Assembly (NCBI GenBank): GCA_963737445.1
Contig: CAVTSO010000007.1
Span: 124,001-188,000, forward strand
Origin: JAICYJ01 sp963737445
Lineage (GTDB): Bacteria > Actinomycetota > Thermoleophilia > Gaiellales > JAICJC01
Length of the DNA stretch: 64,000 nt
Direction of reading: 5' to 3'
In this document: piece after piece, positions 16,846 to 24,576 of the stretch
Position numbering within the stretch: position 1 is the stretch's first letter
Layout of the letters: each line of letters opens with the position of its first letter
The notes under the pieces: generated by a model
Told to the model about the DNA's origin: nothing
Database searches by the model: none
The model's input: the letters and a program-made list of their open reading frames with translations, nothing else
Position numbers and translations under genes: made by a program

Positions 16846-17832
16846 CGAGGAACGGCCGGCGTCCCACGCCTGCAGGATGGCGCCGGCGAACCGCGCCTCG
16901 AGCATCAGCAGCGCCCGGGCGCCGAACACGATGTCGCCGGCCAGCTCGGGCTCCAGGTGGGCGAGCCCGCCGGCGAGGTCGTGAGCTGCGATCGCCTCGT
17001 GCACCGCGTCGGCCTCCACGTGCTCGTCGAAGAACTCCGTTGCGGCCTCACCAAAGCCAAGCCTGCGCAAGCCACGTGCATAGCGGCCGTTGGGACCCGG
17101 CGAGGTCATCTCGAACACGGCGAGGTGACCGACGATGGCACCCCGCAACCGGCGATGCAGGCCGAACAGCGACATCAGATTGACCGTCGCGAGGGTCGTG
17201 CCGGGTATGCGATCAAGATAGGCGCCGTAAGAGTGATCGAGCCCGAGCGCGCGCATCGCATCGGCAAACAGCGTGGCATGCATGCGACCGGGACGCCCTC
17301 CTCCATACTCGTCCGCCTGTACCTCCACGAGCGCCTCCTTGGGTCGGCCGGTCAGGCGCGGAACCGCCCACGAGTGCGGATCGGCCTCCTTCAGCTGGTA
17401 GGCGGACCGGTGGACGACGAACTCGCGGAACTGCTCGATGCCGGCCCGCCGTTCCAGCGTACGGGCAAGCGGTGGGCCGTCGTCCTCGGCGACCAGCTCG
17501 CGCAGCGTTGTCTCAACCTCTGGCGGCGCCACGGTCTCGGCAGGCAACGCCTCGCGAAGGCTGTCTTCGAACATGTACTCCAGCCGCTCTCGAGCTGCGA
17601 TCAGGTCGCGGTTCCACTCCCAGTATGGATCGACGCCGCGGAACGACCGGTAGTGCAGCTCATAACAGCAGTACAGGGCCAGCTGAAGATCGTCGTCGGT
17701 CAGAACGTCGTCCACCGAGACGTTCGGCTGTTCGATCGCTCCCGGTGCTCGTCTCAGAGCCGTCAGCACGACGTCGGAAATCGGACCTCGCGGTTCGGGA
17801 AGTGGGGACGCCGGTTGGGTTGGGGAGGCCAT
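16780..17832 (-). CDS. iron-containing redox enzyme (heme-oxygenase-like diiron fold)
   Basis: A 350-residue protein of the iron-containing redox enzyme family, helical and heme-oxygenase-like. Candidate metal ligands are in ATEFFDEHVEADAVHE (Glu/His/Asp/His) near residues 268-283, with a further Glu and His in VEVQADEYGGGRPGRMHATL and ALYCCYELHYRS. ATG 17832 is chosen because the longer frame adds a low-complexity stretch without a clear ribosome site. It overlaps the convergent CDGSH gene. Substrate unknown. Confidence 0.8.
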   Translation of the reverse strand: MASPTQPASPLPEPRGPISDVVLTALRRAPGAIEQPNVSVDDVLTDDDLQLALYCCYELHYRSFRGVDPYWEWNRDLIAARERLEYMFEDSLREALPAETVAPPEVETTLRELVAEDDGPPLARTLERRAGIEQFREFVVHRSAYQLKEADPHSWAVPRLTGRPKEALVEVQADEYGGGRPGRMHATLFADAMRALGLDHSYGAYLDRIPGTTLATVNLMSLFGLHRRLRGAIVGHLAVFEMTSPGPNGRYARGLRRLGFGEAATEFFDEHVEADAVHEAIAAHDLAGGLAHLEPELAGDIVFGARALLMLEARFAGAILQAWDAGRSSLLVPLGIDARHELVAAGGRGA

Positions 17833-17891
17833 CACCACGCACGTACCCCGGCCGGTCGACCGTGTAACCGACACGAACGGCTGGTACCAGC

Positions 17892-17927
17892 AGGCGCTCG
17901 CGCGGATGGTCGGCCGCGCGAGCGCCT
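17892..17927 (-). terminator. strong perfect hairpin terminator
   Basis: AGGCGCTCGCGCGG (17892-17905) and CCGCGCGAGCGCCT (17914-17927) form a 14-pair perfect stem with an 8-base loop, 12 bases past the DUF3618 stop on the minus strand. No T-tract, as is common in high-GC actinobacteria. Confidence 0.7.
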
Positions 17928-17938
17928 CTCGGCGATCA

Positions 17939-18457
17939 CTAGCTGTCGTTCGTCATCGTTTCGCGGGCCGACCGACGAAGCTCGTCCGCGTGCTCGTGCC
18001 CGGACTGCTTGGCGGCGTCGCTGGCCGCGTGCGCGGCATCCTGAGCGACCTGCTTTCCGTGCTCGAAGGCGTCTGAGGCGACCTCGGTCACCTGCTCGCG
18101 CGCCTGCGTGGCAGCAGGGCCGATCCGCTCCTCCTCGACCCGCGTTCCCGGCAGCAGCGATCCGACCACGAAGCCTGCGGCCGCGGCGCCGATCGCCAGG
18201 CCGAGTGGGTTTTCCTGAGCGATACCGATCACTCGCTTGGAGCCGTCCTGGGCACCGCTCGCGGCGTCTCCGGCGCTGCCCATGACCGCGTCCTTCGCGG
18301 AGGAGAGCCTGCCGGAGACTGCGTCCTTCTTCTCCGACACCGAGTCCCTCATACGTCCCGGGACGTCGGCCTTGTACGAGAGCGCGGCGACCGTGTCGCC
18401 CATCCGCTCTCGGGTGTCCTCTATCTGTCCTTCGATTGCGCGCGTGTCTTCGCCCAC
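17939..18457 (-). CDS. DUF3618-domain stress protein
   Basis: A 172-residue protein. The DUF3618 N-terminal motif is IEGQIEDTRERMGDTVAALSYKADV; then come Ala/Ser-rich helical repeats, one transmembrane helix (LGLAIGAAAAGFVVGSLLPG) and an amphipathic, coiled tail rich in Ala, Glu and Lys. GTG 18457 is preceded by AAGGAGGA at ideal spacing, excluding the longer frame. The start lies inside the upstream holin-like gene's end. The family is common in actinobacterial envelope-stress clusters; function unknown. Confidence 0.85.
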   Translation of the reverse strand: MGEDTRAIEGQIEDTRERMGDTVAALSYKADVPGRMRDSVSEKKDAVSGRLSSAKDAVMGSAGDAASGAQDGSKRVIGIAQENPLGLAIGAAAAGFVVGSLLPGTRVEEERIGPAATQAREQVTEVASDAFEHGKQVAQDAAHAASDAAKQSGHEHADELRRSARETMTNDS

Positions 18458-18855
18458 TGGATGTCCTCCTTGACAGAATGCTTGGTGCGCTCCGGGATGG
18501 GAACGCCGGTTTCCTTCAGCTCGTCGCGACCACGTAGCGCCAGCAGCGCAGCGGCTGTGGCGTAAAGAACGGTCGTGACCAGGCTTGCGAGCCACAGTGG
18601 CATCGCCAGATCGAGCAGGATGATGACGGTTGCCATCGAGCCGCCGACTACAGCCATGCCCAGCACCGCTGCGCCGCCGAACATGCCGACGCCGAGACCG
18701 GCCTTCTTGCCCTTCTCAGTCATCTCCACGCGTGCCAGCTCGATCTCCTGGCGCACGAGCTCGGAGATGTCACGCGTCAGCTCCTTGACCAACTCGGGGA
18801 CGGACTCCTGACGCCTCTCACGTTCACCACTGGCCAGGTCGACGTCACGACTCAC
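18421..18855 (-). CDS. phage holin superfamily (DUF1469-like) membrane protein
   Basis: A 144-residue protein with an N-terminal helix (VPELVKELTRDISELVRQEI) typical of the Phage_holin_3_6 / putative Actinobacterial holin family, then two transmembrane helices (about residues 54-82 and 87-107) and a charged tail. GTG 18855 overlaps the upstream gene's stop by 11 bases. Despite the name, members in this context are not phage genes but part of a conserved DUF3618 envelope cluster. Confidence 0.85.
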   Translation of the reverse strand: MSRDVDLASGERERRQESVPELVKELTRDISELVRQEIELARVEMTEKGKKAGLGVGMFGGAAVLGMAVVGGSMATVIILLDLAMPLWLASLVTTVLYATAAALLALRGRDELKETGVPIPERTKHSVKEDIQWAKTRAQSKDR

Positions 18856-19075
18856 GGCTGGGCTCCCCTACGGGGCTCGTGATGCCGTTTCCCCCGTATA
18901 CGGAGGACCGGCGTGACAGATCACCATAGGACGGACGATCGGCGGAGGTGTACAGACGCGCGGACCGCCGCCCGCTCGATGCTTTCAGCGAGCGTGCCAA
19001 GACGAAGCCGGCGATCATGCCAACCCCTGCCACCAGCCACGGCTGCCGGCGGGCGAAGTCCTCAGCATCTGTCAT
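18845..19075 (-). CDS. small membrane protein of the DUF3618 cluster, possibly 5'-truncated
   Basis: A 76-residue protein: DAEDFARRQPWLVAGVGMIAG then a helix and a Ser/Tyr/Arg-rich tail. Related actinobacterial proteins have an additional N-terminal helical region. Here the same frame stays open to about 19,262 (residues resembling ARLADEAAKRAERVSNYLGD) but lacks a start codon. An AGGAGGGAGG-GTG pair sits there one frame off, so a one-base indel may hide the real start. The ATG at 19075 is the conservative choice. Confidence 0.65.
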   Translation of the reverse strand: MTDAEDFARRQPWLVAGVGMIAGFVLARSLKASSGRRSARLYTSADRPSYGDLSRRSSVYGGNGITSPVGEPSRES

Positions 19076-19336
19076 GAGACGCTCGGGGTCGACGTCACCC
19101 AGGTAGTTGCTGACCCGCTCTGCGCGCTTCGCAGCCTCGTCGGCCAGACGCGCCTGCTGATGGTTTCCGTCGATTCGCGCCTGGTCTGCGACCTGGCGGA
19201 TCGTATGCGACGCGGCGCCGATCTGATCACCCAGCTGCGCCGACCGCTGCCACTGCCTCCCTCCTCATTTTTGATGGGCCGGCGCGAGTCGCTCGGCGCC
19301 GATGTACAAACCGCTACCAACCGGCGGTCGGCGTCA

Positions 19337-19615
19337 TCAAAGCCGCTCCCTCGTAGCCCTGGACAGTCGTTTGTCGGCTTCGGCGGGCGGAGCCAGTTTG
19401 ACCTTATCCTTGGAGTACGGCACGACCAGCTCCTCGTCCGACTCGCGGACGTCGTTCAGCGGCACCAGACGGCGTATCGTGCCGAACAGACCGGACCTCA
19501 CCAGCGCGAACGTCCGACCGTCCTCGCTGAACACGGACTCGATATCGCCGATCTTGTACCCGTTGGAATCGAAGAGCTCGCGGCCTTCGAAACTATCCAT
19601 GCTACGCGTGCTCAA
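19337..19615 (-). CDS. PRC-barrel domain protein
   Basis: A 92-residue protein with one PRC-barrel (GRELFDSNGYKIGDIESVF, ALVRSGLFGTIRRLVPL, DEELVVPYSKDKVKLAP). TTG 19615 has GGAAGG nine bases upstream; ATG 19600 is the alternative. PRC barrels mediate protein or RNA contacts. In stress clusters like this one the partner is unknown. A 6-base inverted repeat CGTAGC/GCTACG lies at 19644-19661 upstream and could be an operator. Confidence 0.8.
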   Translation of the reverse strand: MSTRSMDSFEGRELFDSNGYKIGDIESVFSEDGRTFALVRSGLFGTIRRLVPLNDVRESDEELVVPYSKDKVKLAPPAEADKRLSRATRERL

Positions 19616-19715
19616 CGAGAGTCCTTCCGAAGATGGTGTCCGCCGTAGCTAATGCGCTACGCCGGTGTGTGAAGCCGTGTCCCATCTCCGTGGCCCGGGA
19701 CGCGTACCGTCTCTG

Positions 19716-19880
19716 TCACCGTACCCGTGGCGGACGATCCCAAACGTCCGAGTCCGCAACGCTAGGGCACGGCAGTGTCAGCCGTACCATGGTGCCGCCA
19801 CGGGCGCGAAACGTAACTTCCACGTTGGCCAATCCGCGCATCAGGGCGAAACCCATACCGCGATCGCTCGAGCATGCCTC
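19716..19880 (-). pseudogene. anti-sigma-factor-type ATPase remnant (C-terminal)
   Basis: A short minus-strand stretch reads SSDRGMGFALMRGLANVEVT then ARGGTMVRLTLPC. This resembles the G2 box and final strands of SpoIIAB/RsbW-like HATPase anti-sigma factors (RG-x-GL-x-LM-x-x-L, then GGT-x-V-x-L). No N, G1 boxes or start are found upstream. It is probably a decayed or truncated gene between the PRC gene and the GGDEF gene. Confidence 0.4.
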
Positions 19881-20106
19881 AGCGCCCAAACCGACTCCAC
19901 CCGAAACGCCGCGGCGATGGCGACCGAGATGGTGCCGGCCGAGCCGTACCTGGGCAGTGTGCATGGAGCATGCGGAGCCAACGCGGCGGCCGCCGCGCCC
20001 TCCCTGCGGCGTCGCGTGGGACGGGCGGTCGCATCTCGCCGGGCGCTGCAGCGCTCGAGGGATCCCGTCTGAACCGCCGTCGGGATCGAGTACGACCGGA
20101 GGTGCC

Positions 20107-22182
20107 TCAGGCTGCGTCGAGCTCGACCTGGTCGTCGAGACCGAGCACCGCGATCAGCGCGTCGACGACGGCGGGGTCGAAGTGGGTGCCGGCGCTTCGG
20201 CGCAGCTCGGCCGTGGCCGCCTGCGCCGTGCGCGCTGGCGAGTAGGGCCGGTCGGCCGTCATCGTCGCGTAGGCATCCGCGGCGGCTACGATACGAGCCT
20301 CGATCGGGATGGCCTGCCCGGCGAGACCATCGGGGTAGCCGTCGCCGCTGTAGCGCTCGTGATGGTGGCGTACGGCGGGCGCGACCTGCCGGAGTGCGGG
20401 GATCCGGTGAACGATGTCTGCCCCGACGGCGGAGTGCGTCCGCATGACGTCCGACTCGGCGTCGTCCAGCGGCCCCGGCTTGTTCAGAATCGGTTCGGGC
20501 ACCGCGAGCTTCCCGACGTCGTGCAGCCATCCGGCCAGCCGGCAGCGTTGCACGACGCGACCGGGCAGCGCCAGACGTTCGGCCGTCAGGCCGGCCAGCC
20601 GGGAGACCTCCTCGGCGTGCTCCTGCGGAATGCCGTCCCGTAGGCTGCACGTGAACGCCAGGGCTCGTGCCAGCTCGACCGCGTTGGGAGCGGCGTTCGG
20701 CGTATCGGCAGAGCGTCTCTTGCCGGGGCGCAGCGAGACGCAGTTGCGCCCGCGGTGCTTGGCTTCGTACAGGCAGCTGTCCGCCCGTTCCAGGAGCGCA
20801 TCGAGCGTCGCGCCATGGTTTGGTGCGAGGGCGCCGCCGACGGAGATCGTGAGGTCGAGATGGACGTCGTCGCGCACGATGGGGGAGTCGCAGACCGCAA
20901 GGCGGAAGCGCTCGGCCCGCTGGACGAGCTGCTCGGCTGAGCAGGCGCCGGGCAGCAGGATGGCGAACTCCTCGCCGCCCCAGCGCGCAAGGACGTCTCC
21001 GGGTTTGAGGCCGGCGTCCAGCCTGTGGGCGAGGTCGATCAAGACGGCGTCGCCCACGGCGTGGCCGTAGGCGTCGTTGATCTGCTTGAAGTGATCGGCG
21101 TCCAGCAGGAGCAGGCCGCATACGGGGGTGCCCGTTGCGAGCGTCTCCGTGGCGATCTGAGCGAAGTGGCGCCGGTTGAAGGTACCGGTGAGCTCGTCGG
21201 TGCCCGCGCGCACCTCGGCGTCCACACGGGCGCGCTCGAGCTCGCGGTGGGCGATCCTCATGTCTCGCATGCTCCGCTGCAGCTCGTCCTCGAGCCGCCG
21301 CCGCTCGGTCACGTCGGACACGATCCCGCTCACCTCGAACGTGCCGTCCGGGCGCGGGCGACATGCGCCGCGGTCGTGCACCCAGCGGGTGATCCCGTCG
21401 GCCCCGATCAGGCGGTACGTGACCTCCGAGTCCTCGCCCCGCGCCAGCGCGCGGTTGAAGGCGTCGTACGCGGGCCGATCGTCGGCGTGCACGGCCGCGT
21501 CCCAGTTGGTCATCTCGGGGTCGGGCTCCGCGCCGCCGAGCAGCCGGTCGCCGCCGGGGCCCTGAAACAGCTCCTGCATCTGGCCGTCGGGGTGCCCGAG
21601 CGCGAGGTAGACGTGGGCGCCGACCACATCCAGGAGGCTGGTGAAGCGGTCGCTGGCCTCGTCGAGGCGGGCGGCGGTCTCCTCGCGCGCGGTGATGTCG
21701 GAGATGATGCCCTCGACGCGGACGCTGCCGTCGGGCAGGCGACGCGGGCGGGCACGATCGCGCAGGACCCGCGTGGCGCCGTCCAGCCCGGCCAGGCGAT
21801 ACGTCACCTCGGCGTCCTCGCCGTCCAGCAGGGAACGGTTGAACGCCGCATACTGCGCCCAGTCAGCGGGCGCGATGCGCGACTCCCAGAATCGTCCAGC
21901 CTCGACGTCGGTCGGGGCGGAGCCGCCGATAAGGCTTTCGATGGTCGACATCGACGCGTGGTGCACGTACCGCCCGTCCGGGGTGATCGCGCCGGCGTAG
22001 ACGTACTCCTCGAACAGGTCGAGGACCCGGGCCAGCTCCACCTCCCGGCGGCGCCGGCTCCCCGCTTCGGGGCTCCAGAGCGCGCGCGCGGCGTCCCACA
22101 GGCTCCGAACGCGGCCACGGGGCGCCGACGCGCCGGTGGCGGGCACGGGTGTATTCTCGGCGCTTTGTGGCAAACCGGTCAT
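20107..22182 (-). CDS. PAS-PAS-GGDEF-HD-GYP cyclic-di-GMP enzyme
   Basis: A 691-residue signalling protein. Two PAS/PAC modules (about residues 55-165 and 170-290; both end in VEGIISDIT/VSGIVSDVT) are followed by a coiled linker. Then comes a GGDEF domain (about 315-480) with an intact RWGGEEFAILLPG active loop, and an HD-GYP domain (about 490-690) with HDVGKLAVPEPILNKPG and HHHERYSGDGYPDGL. Both synthesis and hydrolysis motifs look functional. The inhibitory RxxD site before GGEEF reads KPGD, so product inhibition may be weak. No transmembrane segment, so the sensed signal is cytosolic. Confidence 0.93.
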   Translation of the reverse strand: MTGLPQSAENTPVPATGASAPRGRVRSLWDAARALWSPEAGSRRRREVELARVLDLFEEYVYAGAITPDGRYVHHASMSTIESLIGGSAPTDVEAGRFWESRIAPADWAQYAAFNRSLLDGEDAEVTYRLAGLDGATRVLRDRARPRRLPDGSVRVEGIISDITAREETAARLDEASDRFTSLLDVVGAHVYLALGHPDGQMQELFQGPGGDRLLGGAEPDPEMTNWDAAVHADDRPAYDAFNRALARGEDSEVTYRLIGADGITRWVHDRGACRPRPDGTFEVSGIVSDVTERRRLEDELQRSMRDMRIAHRELERARVDAEVRAGTDELTGTFNRRHFAQIATETLATGTPVCGLLLLDADHFKQINDAYGHAVGDAVLIDLAHRLDAGLKPGDVLARWGGEEFAILLPGACSAEQLVQRAERFRLAVCDSPIVRDDVHLDLTISVGGALAPNHGATLDALLERADSCLYEAKHRGRNCVSLRPGKRRSADTPNAAPNAVELARALAFTCSLRDGIPQEHAEEVSRLAGLTAERLALPGRVVQRCRLAGWLHDVGKLAVPEPILNKPGPLDDAESDVMRTHSAVGADIVHRIPALRQVAPAVRHHHERYSGDGYPDGLAGQAIPIEARIVAAADAYATMTADRPYSPARTAQAATAELRRSAGTHFDPAVVDALIAVLGLDDQVELDAA

Positions 22183-22248
22183 GGCCTCGTATTTGTCATC
22201 GGCGCAACTATCCGGCCGCTTGACCGCTGCTCCGCACCTGGCGCTCGG

Positions 22249-22704
22249 TCAGGCGAAGTCGTCGCAGAAGTCCCAGGCACGCACCTTGCCCGGCTCGAGG
22301 CGGATCAGCAGGTCATCGCCGGCGGTGTCGGCGTACCGCTCACCCGCCTCCTGCCCGAGATACCGAGCGGCGATTCGAGAGACAACTGATCCGTCTTCCA
22401 GAATGCTAAGACGCGCCGTCGTGCGGATCTCGATGCCGCGATAGGGCGGGCCGTCATCGCATACGACGATGCTCGCGCGTGGATCGCGACGCAAATGGCC
22501 TGCTTTGCCGTCCCGCGAGGAGGTCATCACCTGAAAGCCGCCGTCGCGCCACTCGTGCCAGACGGGCGACAGCATCACCGCGCCGTCGCGGCGGTACGTT
22601 GCGAGCACGGCCAGGAGCGGCAGCTCCAGCAGGTCTCCCAGATCCTCCGGCGTCAACCCCTTGCGCACGCGCCGAATCTTCCGGGGCTTTGGCGGGATAC
22701 GCAA
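22249..22704 (-). CDS. pyridoxamine 5'-phosphate oxidase-like flavin/F420 protein
   Basis: A 151-residue split-barrel protein: LLAVLATYRRDGAVMLSPVWHEW, then GFQVMTSSRDGKAGHLRRDPRASIVV, GIEIRTTARLSI and RIAARYLGQEAGERYAD. These match PPOX-class F420- or FMN-dependent enzymes of actinobacteria. The start ATG lies in a small hairpin (CGGGAT/ATCCCG, 22693-22709). The preceding DUF2254 gene is 46 bases away on the same strand. Confidence 0.85.
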   Translation of the reverse strand: MRIPPKPRKIRRVRKGLTPEDLGDLLELPLLAVLATYRRDGAVMLSPVWHEWRDGGFQVMTSSRDGKAGHLRRDPRASIVVCDDGPPYRGIEIRTTARLSILEDGSVVSRIAARYLGQEAGERYADTAGDDLLIRLEPGKVRAWDFCDDFA

Positions 22705-22750
22705 TCCCGAGAGTCAGCGTGCGGCAGGGGATTCGAATCCACGAGCCTGC

Positions 22751-24068
22751 CTACGGTCGTCCGCTGACGTGGTGGGCCGGTGAAGCTCCGTTTCCGGCGG
22801 CGACGCCGATGCCTTGGCGATCCGCGACCAGGTACGCGGTCTGTTCGTGTTCGGGCACCTGCTCCTGGATTGCCAGGTCGAGCAGCCGTAGCTGATCTCG
22901 CAACACCGCTTGGCGCTCTGTCGGCGCGTAGCCGAGCAGGTCTTCGAACGCCGCTCGCAGACGGCGGGCGACCTGCGGCGATCCTGCGCCCGCCTGCCGG
23001 ATCTCGTCGAATGCAAGGTGGACATACCCGTCCCACGTCATCACGGGGACGATCAGGCGGGGGCGGCCGCCCCGATCACGATGAACGCTATCGGGAAAGC
23101 GGCGCCGGGAGAGATGGCGGAGGTTGTCGTGGAGACGATCGATCGCCTGGACGGCGGTGGTGGGGTCGAGCATATGGCGATTCCGCCAGCGACCGCTCGG
23201 CGATGTCGACGAGCATTCGAAACCCGTATGCGACGTCCTGGTCGAGGGTGCGCTCCAGAGCAAGTTGCAGGGTTCGGTCAATGCTCGTAGGCAGCCGCGA
23301 TCGGTCGCCGTCGACCTGCAGCAGCGGCGCTCCCGCGGCGACGAACTCGCCGAGCGCTGGCACAACCTCGATTCTGCAATCGGCGTCGCAGGCGGCCTCC
23401 ACCAGCCGGTCATAGTCGATGTGGACAAGCACGCCGGAGCGCGGGCTCATGATTCGATTGTCCGGTGGGTCATTCCGCTCAGCGATGCCGTCTTCCGGAT
23501 ACATATCGTCGAGCAGGCTTCGGGTGTCGGAGCCGACCAGTTCGATCAGTGCCGATACCCGCAGCGAGCGGCCGATGTGGTGCACGTAGACCACGAGTAC
23601 GGCGATCGACACGACCACCAGTAAGTAGGCGACGATCACCGTCAGCCCCGGTACCTGGCCGGTGGTGCCGGAGCTTCCGATCCGCACCTGCCGCATCGCA
23701 AGCATGGCGAACGCGAACGTGCCGACGAAGATGCCGATCGCAAACTGGCTTGGTCTGTCCTTCAGGATCGGCTGCACGATCCGCGGCGAGAACTGCCCCA
23801 TCGCCAGCTGCACGACCACCATGGTGATCGTCAAGACGAGCGCGGCCAGGCTGACCATCGAAGTTGCCACGGCTCCCAGCACCGCCAGCGCTGCGTCAGG
23901 GCCGCCCGTGAGCGACTGCGAGACAATCGAGTAGCCGGACCGCTCGTCGATCCACACGGTCAGGAACGAGAGCGCGACGCCCGCTCCCACACAGAGCACC
24001 GGCACGAACCAGAGACTGCCGCGGACGTGTGACAGCACCTGGAACGGCCGGCCTTCGAAGCGTCGCAT
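22751..24068 (-). CDS. DUF2254 membrane protein, one frameshift
   Basis: DUF2254 family protein. Four N-terminal helices include VPVLCVGAGVALSFLTVWID, MVSLAALVLTITMVVVQLAM with QFSPRIVQPIL following, FAIGIFVGTFAFAMLAM and LTVIVAYLLVVVSIAVL. After them is a large soluble region with RSGVLVHIDYDRLVEAA. The frame changes near 23,175. The continuation, with the diagnostic LDPTTAVQAIDRLHDNLRHL and GYVHLAFDEIRQAGAGSPQVARRLRA, ends at 22751. One base is missing around ATCGCCATATG. Function unknown; probably one intact gene with a sequence error. Confidence 0.8.
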
Positions 24069-24098
24069 GCACGCTGCCCTACCCGACGAGGCGATCGC

Positions 24099-24472
24099 CT
24101 AACCGTCGCTGGCAAACACGCCCCGACCAAGATCGTCGCTAGCGCTGTGCCGCCCCTGGTCGACGCCTCGCAGATACTGCGAAAGACCGGCGGCGTCGAC
24201 GAACCGCCTCACGGCGGCGCTTGGAACGATCTCAAACGAGATATTCATTTTTTCGGCCTTCATCGCACCATGGAGCAGACACCCGATTCCGGTTGAGTCG
24301 ATGAAGGTCAGCTCTTGGAGGTCGACGAGTACCTCGCAGACGTCCCCTGCAAGAATCTGGTCGAAGGCTTCGAATTCAGCTTTGCACAATTGCCAGTTTC
24401 CAACTCGCCTGCACACCATACGACGACCCGGTCGGAGCTTCGTATCGTTTCAAGCCTTACTGTCGACATCAT
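24099..24472 (-). CDS. STAS-domain anti-sigma factor antagonist, one frameshift
   Basis: SpoIIAA/RsbV-like protein. The N-terminal STAS strand VRLETIRSSDRVVVWCAGEL starts at the ATG 24472. A shift near 24,385 (AAAGCTGAATTC) leads into EVLVDLQELTFIDSTGIGCL, which holds the phosphorylatable serine (DSTGIG), and a normal C-terminus. It probably takes part in partner switching that controls a stress sigma factor; a second STAS gene is at 59,053. Confidence 0.75.
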
Positions 24473-24576
24473 CTGGTCGTCCGGCGGCACATGGAGGTAC
24501 CGGACTCCCGGCGACATTCCCCGACACCTCGGCCGGCAAACAGGCTCCAGAGGGGTTCGGCCACGAACCCGCGTCG

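Noticed and set aside
18421..18855. Holin gene as evidence of a prophage
   Set aside because: No other phage genes nearby; the family is part of a DUF3618 stress cluster in actinobacterial chromosomes.
22725..22750. T-loop-like GGATTCGAATCC as a tRNA 3' end
   Set aside because: Position 53 would be A opposite C61 and the flanking stem does not pair; no acceptor, D or anticodon arms on either strand.
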